DNA of 64,000 bases. Origin: Psilocybe azurescens (taxonomy: Eukaryota; Basidiomycota; Agaricomycetes; Agaricales; Agrocybaceae). Under the pieces are notes generated by a model. That model saw only the letters and a list, made by a program, of their open reading frames with translations. It made no database searches and was not told the origin of the DNA. The stretch's first letter is position 1. The number at the start of each line of letters is the position of its first letter. The DNA lies in the NCBI GenBank assembly GCA_023853785.1, contig JAJIRX010000265.1, positions 1 through 64,000 on the forward strand, given 5' to 3'. Of this stretch, positions 1 to 10,206 are shown piece by piece. Both the position numbers and the translations under genes were made by a program.

Positions 1-528
1 TTGGCCCCGGATTTATCCGGATAGCATAAGTACATGGATAGACAATTATAAAGTCTAGTGTCTATTCTCACACGATTGGTAAGCTATTACACTGGACATG
101 ACTAATATTTAGTCAGATTGACCGATTGAGCAATCCGTCTCGTCGATTCATAATCAAGATGAATTGATCACTAATCCACCCTACGCATGTTATTAGCAAT
201 GAGTCGACGACTCTATTGTAATCAGTCAGCAAGATCTCTTGACGTGCTCTCGCATTCACGCAGAAAGATTGTATAAAGATAACAATAAAAGGATGAGTAA
301 TCAATAGTCGATTCGCTAAGAATAGGCGCTAGCTTAGTAAACGCGCGCCTATTTTAAGAGCATTTAGTAATATTCCTTACATACGATAGCTACTGATGAG
401 TCTATAAAGACGAAATGGCTACTTTGGATATCCCTCCAAAGTCATTTAGCACATATCGCCCCACACTCATAGTGTAACCTGCAGATTTCGCTTTAGCACC
501 ACCTCTCCCCAAACCCATACTGCACTAT
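1..528 (+). repeat. Left terminal repeat (pseudo-LTR) of element A, partial
   Basis: It matches 4423-4925 nearly base for base, with scattered one- to few-base indels. It starts at the window edge with ttggccccggatttatccgg and ends in the C-rich run just before the ORF1 start at 536. It holds a hammerhead core at 359-420. The right copy shows that the full repeat also includes about 280 bases upstream, with C/A-rich tracts, that lie outside this window. Confidence 0.8.
359..420 (+). ncRNA. Hammerhead ribozyme candidate, element A left repeat
   Basis: The catalytic core is intact: CUGAUGA at 393-399, a 3-bp stem II (GUC/GAC with loop UAUAAA, 400-411) and GAAA at 412-415. Reading it as a type III fold, AGCAU (359-363) pairs with AUGGCU (415-420) with one bulged G, U364 is the cleavage nucleotide (AUU triplet), and UAG (365-367) pairs with CUA (390-392) to close stem I, with GUAA/UUAC pairing further out. 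Hammerheads are known in the terminal repeats of Penelope-like elements. The core is certain; the choice of stem I and III strands is inference. Confidence 0.72.
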
Positions 529-535
529 CGCCAAC

Positions 536-1683
536 ATGTCCTTCTCATCCAACTCCACTGCTTTCGCTCGTGCCATGTCCCCCCACCTGGATGCACTCGC
601 CCAGGCCGTTGTCTCCAACACCGTCAGCGGACAACTCGACGACGACAAGAACGACGCTTTTAAGCAAGAGCTCGCCATCGTCCTCCAGAAGAAGATAGCT
701 GAGTGTCGCTCCATCGATAACGTTTTAGACTGCGTTTATTTCGATTTCAGGATTGCGCTTAGGAACCGGCTACTCTCTTCGCATCGTGGTGCGACAAGAG
801 GGCAACGGTCAAGGCTTCACTCGAGCGCCTTGAAAAATCCCCTTACTGCAAAGTCTATTCCCAATCGCCTTCGCGTCAAGGCGCCGGAATTCCAATTCAC
901 AAAGGAATTTTCGGACTCAGGCTCAGCTGGTGTCGCTACGGCACGGCAAGCTTTCGCTTCGCGACGGAGACCTTCCAGTCTTCGATCAACGAAACAGCCA
1001 GATTGGCCAAGAAAGACGAGCTCAAGTTTTGGGAGGACAAGTGTAACACCGACACCGTCTACGAAGCCCACGCTAAAGTCGTTTCAGACACCTGGAACGA
1101 CCGGCGTTCAGGCTACCTTATGCCCGTCATCGTCAAGGATGCTACGGGTCATCAGAAGATAGGTCGGTGGGAAGTATCCCCGCAGAAAGTGGCAGAGCGT
1201 GATGCACTCAGCATCGCACTGCCCCTTTTCTGCAATCAGATCAATACTCTTGTAGAGATGCGCCACCGCGCTCTCGCCAAGAAAGATTGAGAAAGAAAAA
1301 AGGATACTGCAGCGCAAGCTGACGTCGAGATGGCCGATGCGACCAAACCAGGTCCATCGATTCAGTCCCTTATCGATAAGGGCCTGAATGCACGTCTCAA
1401 AAAGCTGAACCTTGTACCGGCAGGCAAGAAGGCAAGTATTAGTTACCCTTCACCTGCAATTCTTGATACTAATTACTATCGTAATTATCCAGACATTGTC
1501 TGGCCAGAATTCGTCCAAGGCCCCTCCTCCCAAGCAATCCGGTTCCAAACCGAATTCTTGAAACCGTCGAACAAACCCAAGCCGGCCACCAAGGCCAATT
1601 CGAAAGTCGACAACAAGAAGAAAGGAAAGGGAAGGCTCCCGTCAAGGTCGATCACAAAGGAAAAGGAAAGGCAAGAGCTTAGC
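536..1683 (+). pseudogene. Element A ORF1, gag-like protein (frameshifted)
   Basis: The ATG at 536 begins a reading frame that continues across frames to about 1683; small indels near 780-800 and 960-1000 and a stop at 1288 break it. Joined by comparison with element B it would be roughly 380 residues. The first part is probably helical (LAIVLQKKIAECRS). The last part begins MADATKPGPSIQSLIDKGL and ends in a Lys-rich tail with KKKGKGR, suited to RNA binding. No zinc knuckle or other named domain is visible. It sits just 5' of the RT frame, so a structural or nucleic-acid-binding role in the retroelement particle is the natural inference. Confidence 0.6.
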
Positions 1684-4047
1684 GGTCTTACGTCCGAACA
1701 CACCCTCCGTACGTCCCGCTTATCCTTCTACTATACCTGACGAAATACTGACTTACTCCTGGGACCACGCAGTCACCTTCGTACACTTACATACCCCGCT
1801 ATCGTTTATATTGGCAGGCCAGTTTCGTAATAGTGTACATTGTAGCGACGGAGTATCAGTTCCCGTAGAAATAGCAAATGATTTATCTCTCGGATTGAAA
1901 TATATGCTTTTTGTCCCCCTCTAAAGATCTGATCATGAGTGCATGGAAAGACTTTCAGCGAAGAATTAGATGGCGTATCTATTTTTTGTTTAAAGAGGGA
2001 CTTAATAAGCCGTTTGACCCAGATTATAGTGTGGCGTCTAAGAAAAAACAGCACCACCTATGTTACCGCAATGGATGGAACTTGGCCTTGTGATGGGACG
2101 TCGGTACGTCACTAAGACGATCGCAAGTATCCCTGACGAAGACGCTTAAGGAGATCGCGTAAGCAAGCGTTCTCTCCTAAACGCGACAAGATCCTCCGAT
2201 TCTTATTGGATAACAACTACGTTATTACGATGACTGATAAGAACCTTGGCCTAGCGGTGTCAGAACGCGACTGGCTTAAACGAAACGAGTTGAAATTACT
2301 CGAAGATGAACGCCAACTACGCGAAAGTTGGAATTCGTAGATGCGCTTCGAATAATGAAAACAAAAGCAAAACAAATGCGTCAACTCGCCACTATGGCAG
2401 AAGACCATTTAATGCTTAACGAACTTAACTTACCAGATTACTTCCGATCCAAAATACCGGAGGATGGATCTACGTTTGATTACCCACAATTTCATGGCAT
2501 ACCTAAAATCCACAAGAAGCCTACTGGATTTAGGCCCATAATACCGTGTCATTCGGTCGTATTTAATCCGGCTGCTAAGTTCATATCAAAGAGCTTAAAC
2601 CGCTTGTAAAAGCGGCTCCTTCTATCATTCACGGTACGAAGGACCTCTTCACGAGGTTAAGCCAATTGCGTATAGACTCCAGACGAAAGTTTTACTTTGT
2701 CACAGGAGATGTTGTCGCCTATTACCCGAATATACCGCTTAAATCGTGCATAGAAATCATTTGTTCGATGTACGAGGGAGTGGCTTTTAAGCAATTCGGA
2801 TGTGGACGATGCATTGTCACACCTTAATCCTAACTTCGTTAGAGAATAATAAGATTAAGTTAAACATCTTTAAAAGTGCCATCGAGATTGGCAATACGCA
2901 ATTAATCACACAACATGGTGATAAATACTTTGAACAATTAAGTGGACTCGCAATGGGGGTCGCGGATTCTCCCGATCTTGCCAACCTTTACGGATACCAT
3001 TTCGAAAAACGTTCAAAGATATTAGACCATCCCGACGTGGCCTTCTATGGAAGGTACATCGACGATTGCCTAGGCATAGTTTACGCAGAATCAGCGCAAG
3101 CAGCCCTCGACTTTGTCGAAAAGACAATTCGTTTTGATGAATGTGTGATTGAATGGGCTGTTTCAGAGACTGGATGTCAATTTCTCGACAGCTTCCTTTT
3201 CAAGAAGTCTGGAAAACTTCAATGGAAGCCGTATGTCAAGTCTGGAAACAATCGAGAACGAGTTCCATGGGTATCACATCATCCGTTGGACGTCAAAAGA
3301 GGCGTCTACATCGGTGAGTTATCCCGGTTAGCCGTGTTATGTAGTTCAAAGGATATCTACATAGAGGCAATTAGAGACCTTAACGCTCTCTATTTAACGC
3401 GCGGCTATCCCGAAAAACTAGTCATAAGCTGGTGTAAGAAAAACATACAAGAACGTTGGGAAAAACGATTTGCACCGCGAGTCGTGAGAGCACGACGAAG
3501 GTGTTCTTGTACTTAAAACCAGATTTGACGACGTATGGAATTGGTTTTCAGCTGCCGAACTTGGAAAAGCTGTTACCGAGTACTGGTCAGAGTGGTACGA
3601 CCACGCTGAGAAAGGAGACTTCAGTGCCTCCGCATCCAGACCCTTTATCAAACCAAGTGACGAGGATGAACACGACCTCAGTGATGTCAGACCGGAGCTG
3701 TTTGCGCGGCTTCAACTTGACGGAGACGAAGTGTACGTTCGGACTTGAGGAAGATAGGACTACTCGGAAGTCGTTGGATAGTGTCCCGGAAACGCAACAC
3801 AAATCTATTCGACCTTGCAAATGTATGGAAGAAAACAGTCTTTCGTAAACTGGATGAAAACATCGCCGAAGAAGGTGGTGTCGTTCCTACGATTCAAGAC
3901 GTCGTTGAAGAATATCAATCTGACTCAGACAAAGCTACTGAACAGATACCCATTGAAAGTGATGGTGAAGATATTATACTACACCGACGTTCACGATCTC
4001 CAGATCGGGAACATCCAGAATTCGGCAGAAGCTCAAAAAGCGAATAA
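1683..4047 (+). pseudogene. Element A reverse transcriptase (frameshifted)
   Basis: The product would copy the element RNA into DNA. Fragments in order: an N-terminal domain (IPDEILTYSWDHAVTF, then a W-rich basic segment near 1940-2000); RT motif 1 TDKNLGLAVSERDWL near 2230; FHGIPKIHKKPTGFRPIIPC near 2490-2550; GDVVAYYPNIPL with the first catalytic Asp near 2705; GLAMGVADSPDLANLYGYHF near 2945; the YIDD box (FYGRYIDDCLGIV) near 3045-3085; and a thumb-like region to about 3470. A further conserved C-terminal region (WIVSRKRNTNLFDLANVWKK) ends in an acidic/Arg-Ser tail at 4047. At least four frameshifts make this copy inactive. No GIY-YIG endonuclease was found. Confidence 0.8.
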
Positions 4048-4139
4048 TCGATGAGAAAATTACTAGCGACTTTGTCGCGATGCGCTACCCCAAACCCCAA
4101 ACCGTATGTAATTTTCATGCTACAGAGTGACCTACATCA

Positions 4140-4930
4140 ACTCACAAGCACATCTTGATTCGTAATAGCCAAACCCAAACCCAAACCCAATCAACCCCAA
4201 ACCGAACTTACCCAAATAGGTAATTCTAACAATTGCCTTATTAGGGAAGGATGTACGATATGTATCTCGGGACCGGCACTTTCCTCACGAACGGATCGTT
4301 CGAAAACGAAGCACCGCTGGTTTAGTAAGCTGCCCAACACCTAGGTTAGTAAGCAGCCCAACACGATGCACCGCCGGATTAGTAGATTCGAACCCAGTAG
4401 TCCGGATCGTTGACCGGTACCTTGGCCCCGGATTTATCCGGATAGCATAAGTACATGGATAGACAATTATAAAGTCTAGTGTCTATTCTCGACACGATTG
4501 GTAAGCTATTACACTGACATGACTAATATTTTAGTCAGATTGACCGATTGGAGCAATCCGGTCTCGTCGATTCATAATCAAGATGAATTGATCACTAATC
4601 CACCCCACGATGTTATTAGCAATGAGTCGATCGACTCTATTGTAATCAGTCAGCAAGACCCTTGACGTTCTCGCATTCACGAGAAAGATTACAAAGATAA
4701 CAATAAAAGGATGAGTAATCAATAGTCGATTAGCTAAGAATAGGCGCTTAGCTTAGTAAACGCGCGCCTATTTTAAGAGCATTTAGTAATATTCCTTACA
4801 TACGATAGCTACTGATGAGTCTATAAAGACGAAATGGCTACTTTGGATATCCCTCCAAAGTCATTTAGCACATATCGCCCCCACACTCATAGTGTAACCT
4901 GCAGATTTCGCTTTTAGCACCACCTCTCCC
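4140..4930 (+). repeat. Right terminal repeat of element A
   Basis: It opens with C/A-rich tracts (repeated CCCAAA) at about 4168-4205, passes through a 30-base-period motif block (4310-4400) and then the pseudo-LTR proper from 4423. It ends in a C-run at about 4928 that merges with the first C/A tract of element B. Compared with the left copy it differs by scattered single-base indels only, so the element is fairly recent despite its broken ORFs. Confidence 0.75.
4778..4839 (+). ncRNA. Hammerhead ribozyme candidate, element A right repeat
   Basis: Same layout as the copy at 359-420: AGCAU at 4778-4782, CUGAUGA in the middle, stem II GUC/GAC, GAAA at 4831-4834 and the closing strand ending at 4839. 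No core base differs from the left copy. Confidence 0.72.
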
Positions 4931-5067
4931 CCAACCCAAACCCAAACCGAACTTACCCAAACAGGTAATACTAACAGTTACCTTATTAGGGAAGGATACC
5001 GCTATTCGCATCGACGGTTGAATTGTCAAACGTCTTCGATCGAGTATCTCGGATCTTACCGAAAACG

Positions 5068-5160
5068 AAGCACCGCTGGTTTAGTAAGCAACGCCCAACA
5101 CCTAGGTTAGTAAGCCGCGCCCGAACACAACGCACCGCCCGGATTAGTAGGTTCGAACCC
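5068..5160 (+). promoter_or_regulatory. Triple repeat with RNA polymerase III B-box-like sequence
   Basis: Three imperfect units resembling (g)gtTTAGTAagc lie in a row, and the block ends in GGTTCGAACC (5150-5159), which matches the tRNA/SINE B-box consensus. The same block recurs at 9550-9636 and, degraded in the last box (GATTCGAACC), at 4310-4400. No A box at the right distance is convincing and no tRNA cloverleaf forms. An internal pol III promoter or a captured tRNA fragment is possible but unproven. Confidence 0.3.
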
Positions 5161-5566
5161 AGAAACTTGGCCTTGTACAAAGTAGGTCAACCCGGGCCGG
5201 ACTCGTCTTCGGACTTGGCCGGGCAGCGTTAGTAGTATGAATAGACTGCTATTATTGCAGAAGTCTATGGTCTATTCTCGACCTGGTTGGTAAGCTATTA
5301 CTCGGATATGACTAACGTTTAGTCAGAAACACTAGATCGGAGCAACTCTAGTCCACCGATTTATAATCAAAGTGACTCGATAACTAATCATCCACGATAT
5401 TATTGGAAACGAGCTTGATCAGCTCTATTGTAATTAGTCAGTAAGACCTCTGACGTTCCCGTTTTAGGACGAGAAAGATTACAAAGGTAATACAAAACGA
5501 TTAGGAATCGATAGTCGATTCGCTAAGAATAGGCGCTTAGCTTAGTAAACACGCGCTTATTTTAGG

Positions 5567-5628
5567 AGCATATAGTAATATTCCTTACGTACGATAGCTA
5601 CTGATGAGTCTATAAAGACGAAATGGCT
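5567..5628 (+). ncRNA. Hammerhead ribozyme candidate, element B left repeat
   Basis: Core CUGAUGA, stem II GUC/GAC with loop UAUAAA, and GAAA are all intact. AGCAU at 5567-5571 pairs with the strand ending at 5628. The cleavage nucleotide is A (5572) instead of U, still an allowed NUH triplet (AUA). Conservation of the fold between subfamilies A and B, with change only at a tolerated position, supports the type III reading. Confidence 0.72.
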
Positions 5629-5748
5629 ACTTTGGATAACCCTCCAAAGCTATTTAGCCTGTACGCCCCAACACTTACAGTGTAACTACACAGCACTTGC
5701 ATTAATTTGCGCCCTCCTCCCCAAACCCCTTGCTGTTCTATCACCACC

Positions 5749-6905
5749 ATGTCCTTCTCGTCCAATTCCATGTCCTTCGCTCGTGCCCTATCCCCCCTCC
5801 CTGGATGCACTCACCCAGGCCGTTGTCGCCAACACCGTCAGCGGGAAGACCGACGACGCCACCACCGATCTCTTTCGGGACGAACTCGTCACGGTCCTTA
5901 TGAAGAAAATAGCTGAGTGCCGCTCCGTTGACAACGTAATAGACTGCGTTTATCAAGACTATAGGCTCGCTCTGAGGGAACCGTTGCTGAACATCGCATC
6001 GTGGTGCGATAAGAAGCATTCGGTCAAGACATCGTATGATCGTCTTGTTACCACCCTCACCGCTAACACCGTCCCCAATCGCCTTCGGCGTGAAGGCGCC
6101 CGGAATTCCAACTCACGAAGGAATTCTCGGAGTCCGGCTCTGCTGATGCCCTTGCGGCTAAGCAAGCTTTCGATTCGGCGACGAAGACTTTCCAGTCTTC
6201 GATCAACGATGCGGTCCTTCGCGGCCAAGAAAGCTGAGTTGGCATTTTGGGGCGATAAGTGCGGCACCGATTCAATGTCACGAATCCCCTTTCGAAAGTT
6301 TCCGCATGAAGTGTGGAGCGATCGGAAGCGAGGATACCGTATGCCTGTCATCGTAAAAGGTGAAAACGGCAAAAATCGCGATTGATCGGTGGGAAGTATC
6401 CCCGCAGAAAAAAGTCAGAACGCTGACGCGCTAAACGTCTGTCTGCCTCTTATCTGCAATCAGATCGATACTATTGTTGAGATACGCCACCAGCGCTCTC
6501 AACAAAAAGATCGAGAAGAAGCGGGATACTGCAGCGCAAGCTGACGTCGAGATGGCCGATGCGACCAAACCAGGTCCATCGATTCAATCCCTTATTGACA
6601 AGGGCTTGAATGCACGTCTTAAGAAGCTCAACCTTGTACCGGCAGGCAAGAAGGCAAGTACCAGTTACCCTTCACCCGCAATTCTAGATACTAATTACTA
6701 TAGTAATTATCCAGACATTGTCTGGCCAGAATTCGTCCAAGGCCCCTCAACCCAAAGCATCCGGCTCCAAGCCGAAGTCTTGAACCCGTCGTCCAATTCC
6801 AAACCGGCCACCAAAGCCAACACCAAGGTCGACAACAAGAAGAAGGGCAAAGGGAAAGCACCCGTCAAGGTCGATCACAAAGGAAAGGGAAAGGCAAAAG
6901 CCTAG
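5749..6905 (+). pseudogene. Element B ORF1, gag-like protein (frameshifted)
   Basis: The ATG at 5749 has a good context (ccaccATGtcc) and the start MSFSSNSMSFARALS parallels element A. The frame is interrupted near 5800, 6090-6110 and 6375. An intact 3' part (6474-6905) encodes MADATKPGPSIQSLIDKGL and ends in alternating Lys/Gly (KKKGKGKAP, HKGKGKAKA). Length if joined is about 385 residues. The basic tail suggests nucleic-acid binding. No named domain is recognised. The stop at 6903-6905 abuts the RT frame, whose conserved part starts MDLRPDNYSVRPAYPNTIPD at 6905. Confidence 0.62.
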
Positions 6906-9270
6906 TGGACTTACGTCCGGACAATTACTCCGTACGCCCCGCTTACCCAAATACTATACCTGACGAAATACTAACATACTCCTGGGACCACGCAGTCACC
7001 TATGTACATCTACATACGCCTATATCGTTTATATCAGCAGGCCAGTATCGTAATCATGTACATTGTAGCGATGGAGTTGTAGTACCCGTAGATATTGCAA
7101 ATGACTTGTCTCTCGGTTTAAAATATATGCTGTTTTGTCCTCCTTCTAAAGAACTTATCATGAGTGCATGGGATGACTTTAAGCGAAGAATAAGATGGCG
7201 AATCTATTTTTGTTTAAGGAAGGACTCAATAAGCCGTATGATCCAGATTATGGTGTTGCATCTAAGAAAAAACGCAACCACCTATATTACCGCAATGGAT
7301 GGAACTTGGCCTCGTGAATGGGACGTCGATACGTAAATAAAGCGATCGCGTGTATCCCTGAAGAGACGCTAATGGAGATGCGTAGCACGCGTTCTCTCCT
7401 CTGACAGCGACAAGTTACTCCGGTTTCTGTTAGATAACAATTATGTTATAACGATGACTGACAAGAACCTTGGCCTAGCGGTGTCAGAACGCGACTGGCT
7501 CAGACGTAATGAGTTAAAATTACTCGAAGACATACGCAACTACACAGAGTTGGAATCTGTAGATGCGTTAAGAGTAATGAAAACAAAAGCAAGACAGATG
7601 CTTCAACTCGCCAAGATGGCAGAAGAACATCCCTTGCTTAACGAACTAAATGTACCGAATTTTTCAAATCGAAAATACCGGAGGACGGGTCAACGTTTGA
7701 CTACCCACAATTTCATGGAATCCCTAAAATCCACAAACAACCTACTGGATTTAGGCCCATAATACCGTGTCACTCGGTTGTATTTAATCCGGCTGCAAAG
7801 TTCGTCTCAAAGAACTTAAACCGCTTGTAAAAGCGGCTCCTTCTATCATACACGGTACGAAGGATCTCTTCACGAGATTAAGCCAATTGCGTATAGATTC
7901 TTCAAAGAAGTTTTACTTAGTTACTGGAGATGTAGTAGCGTACTATCCGAATATACCACTTAAATCATGCATCGATATCATTTGTATGATGTATGAGGAT
8001 TGGTTATTAAGTGTTTCGGAACCTGACGATGCTACAAGTCATATTAATCCTAATTCGTTAGAGAATAACAAGATTAAATTGAACATCTTTAAACGTGCCA
8101 TCGAGATTGGCAATACGCAATTAATCACACAACATGGTAATAAATACTTTGAGCAACTTAGTGGGCTCGCGAATGGGGGTAGCCGATTCACCGGACCTCG
8201 CCAACCTTTACGGGTACCACTTTGAAAAGAACTCTAATATTTTAAACCATCCCGACGTGATCTTCTACGGAAGATACATCGACGATTGTCTAGGCATCGT
8301 CTACGCAGAATCAGCTAACGATGCTCTCAATTTACTTGAGAATTCAATTCGTTTTGATGGATGTGTGATTGAATGGGCTGTTTCCGACACTGGATGTCAA
8401 TTTCTCGACAGCTTCCTCTTTACAAAGTCTGGAAAACTTTGTTGGAAGCCGTATGTCAAGGCCGGAAACAATCGAGAACGAGTTCCATGGATATCGCATC
8501 ACCCAATGGACGTCAAAAGAGGCGTTTACATCGGGAGCTATCCCGGTTAGCCGTGTTATGTAGTTCAAAGGATATCTACATAGAGGCAATTAGAGACCTT
8601 AACGCTCTCTATATCACGCGCGGCTATCCCGAAAAACTAGTCATGTCCTGGTGTAAGAAAACATACAAGAACGTTGGGAAAAGCGGTTCGTATCGCGAGC
8701 CGCAGAGCACGCACGAAAGTGTTCTTGTACTTAAAACCAGATACGACGAAGTATGGAATTGGTTCTCAGCTGCCGAACTTGGTAAAGCTGTTACCGAGTA
8801 CTGGTCAGAGTGGTATACCCGGCTGAGAATGGAGATTACTCAATCTCCGCATCCAGACCCTTTATCAAACCTAGTGACGATGAGGTGCATGGACTCGATG
8901 ATGTTAAGCCGGACCTGTTCGCAGTGATCCCGGTTAACGGAGAAGATATGTACGTACCAGACCTTCGGAAGATAGGACTACTCGGAGGTCGTTGGATTGT
9001 GTCCCGGAAACGTAACACAAATCTCTTCGACCTTGCAAATGTATGGAAGAAAACAGTTTTTCGTAAACTGGATGAAAACATCGCCGAACAAGGTGGTGTC
9101 GTTCCTTGATTCAAGACGTTGATGAAGATCATCACTCTGATTCAGTAAAAGCTATTGAACAGAAAATTGCCGCTGACGACAGCGACAACGAGATAATACT
9201 ACATCGACGTTCACGGTCTCCAGACCGGGAACATCCAGAATTCGGCAGAAGCTCCAAAGCGAATAATCGA
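6905..9270 (+). pseudogene. Element B reverse transcriptase (frameshifted)
   Basis: Domains in order: N-terminal region with DEILTYSWDHAVTYVHLHTP and a basic W-rich segment (7140-7210); MTDKNLGLAVSERDWLRRNE (7454); IPKIHKQPTGFRPI split by a frameshift near 7660; GDVVAYYPNIPLKSCIDII (about 7928); GLA.MGVADSPDLANLYGYHFEK with one frameshift near 8170; FYGRYIDDCLGIVYA (8260-8305), whose two Asp residues are catalytic; then GCQFLDSFLF and a thumb with RGYPEKLVMSWC (8615-8655). A conserved tail follows (RKIGLLGGRWIVSRKRNTNL, 8967 on) and ends in acidic and RRSRSPDRE segments near 9205-9235. The order and motifs are those of Penelope-like RTs. No endonuclease domain is seen. Confidence 0.82.
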
Positions 9271-9393
9271 TGAAATAATTACTAGCGACTTTGTCAGCGA
9301 TATGCTACCCCAAACCCCAAACCGTATGTAATTATTAAATGCTATAGAGTGACTAACATCAACTCACAAGCACACTTTGATTCGTAATAGCCA

Positions 9394-10206
9394 AACCCAA
9401 ACCCAACCCAACCCAAACCCAAACCGAACTTACCCAAACAGGTAATACTAACAGTTACCTTATTAGGGAAGGATACCGCTATTCGCATCGACGGTTGAAT
9501 TGTCGAAACGTCTCGATCGAGTATCTCGGATCTTACCGAAAACGAAGCACCGCTGGTTTAGTAAGCAACGCCCAACACCTAGGTTAGTAAGCCGCGCCGA
9601 ACACAACGCACCGCCCGGATTAGTAGGTTCGAACCCAGAAACTTGGCCTTGTACAAAGTAGGTCAACCCGGGCCGGACTCGTCTTCGGACTTGGCCGGGC
9701 AGCGTTAGTAGTATGAATAGACTGCTATTATTGCAGAAGTCTATGGTCTATTCTCGACCTGGTTGGTAAGCTATTACTCGGATATGACTAACGTTTAGTC
9801 AGAAACACTAGATCGGAGCAACTCTAGTCCACCGATTTATAATCAAAGTGACTCGATAACTAATCATCCACGATATTATTGGAAACGAGCTTGATCAGCT
9901 CTATTGTAATTAGTCAGTAAGACCTCTGACGTTCCCGTTTTAGGACGAGAAAGATTACAAAGGTAATACAAAACGATTAGGAATCGATAGTCGATTCGCT
10001 AAGAATAGGCGCTTAGCTTAGTAAACACGCGCTTATTTTAGGAGCATATAGTAATATTCCTTACGTGACGATAGCTACTGATGAGTCTATAAAGACGAAA
10101 TGGCTACTTTGGATAACCCTCCAAAGCTATTTAGCCTGTACGCCCCAACACTTACAGTGTAACTACACAGCACTTGCATTAATTTGCGCCCTCCTCCCCA
10201 AACCCC
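9394..10206 (+). repeat. Right terminal repeat of element B
   Basis: It is nearly identical to 4929-5728, including the B-box-like site (9626-9635) and the hammerhead. It ends at ctccccaaacccc, exactly where the left copy passes into the ORF1 leader, so the repeat unit is defined at both ends by C/A-rich tracts. Confidence 0.8.
10043..10105 (+). ncRNA. Hammerhead ribozyme candidate, element B right repeat
   Basis: Same core and stems as at 5567-5628. One extra base sits in the stem I loop region (ttacgtgacg here against ttacgtacg). The core and all closing pairs are unchanged. Confidence 0.7.

Larger units (their letters stand above)
1..4930 (+). mobile_element. Penelope-like retroelement A (left end cut by window)
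   Basis: The first 500 bases return almost unchanged at 4423-4925, so the element is bounded by long direct repeats, as expected for Penelope-like elements with pseudo-LTRs. Between the repeats lie an ORF1 and a reverse transcriptase ORF, both on the + strand and both broken by small indels. The RT has the Penelope-type motif series (TDKNLG, IPKIHK, GDVVAYYPNIPL, GLAMGV, YIDD). No GIY-YIG endonuclease is visible. Known EN-less Penelope-like elements of basidiomycetes are the Coprina group; assignment to that group is my inference. The right repeat fuses with the left repeat of element B at about 4929 through a shared C-rich run. The left repeat may begin before the window. Confidence 0.8.
4929..5728 (+). 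repeat. Left terminal repeat of element B
   Basis: It begins with C/A-rich tracts (cccaacccaaaccc), contains three imperfect ~30-base units around gttagtaagc (5068-5150), the perfect box GGTTCGAACC at 5150-5159, the pseudo-LTR body and a hammerhead core, and ends at ctccccaaacccc just before ORF1. The copy at 9394-10206 is nearly identical. Confidence 0.8.
4929..10206 (+). mobile_element. Penelope-like retroelement B, complete
   Basis: It is bounded by two direct repeats of about 800 bases (4929-5728 and 9394-10206) and carries ORF1 and RT frames co-linear with those of element A. The repeats differ from those of A enough to be a sister subfamily, but the hammerhead region and the coding parts align throughout. 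It follows A head to tail. Its right end stops in a C-rich run at about 10206 where the coding sequence of a KDZ transposase on the other strand begins, so it appears to have inserted into that gene. Both ORFs contain frameshifts, so it is probably not autonomous. Confidence 0.82.

Noticed and set aside
412..450. Alternative hammerhead pairing using the hairpin ctttgga/tccaaag and a GUC cleavage site downstream of GAAA
   Set aside because: The GUC is lost in element B (AGCU instead), and GAAA would be separated from stem III by five unpaired bases. The type III pairing with the upstream AGCAU is kept in all four copies.
5150..5159. tRNA gene suggested by GGTTCGAACC
   Set aside because: No acceptor, D or anticodon stems form around it; kept only as a B-box-like site.
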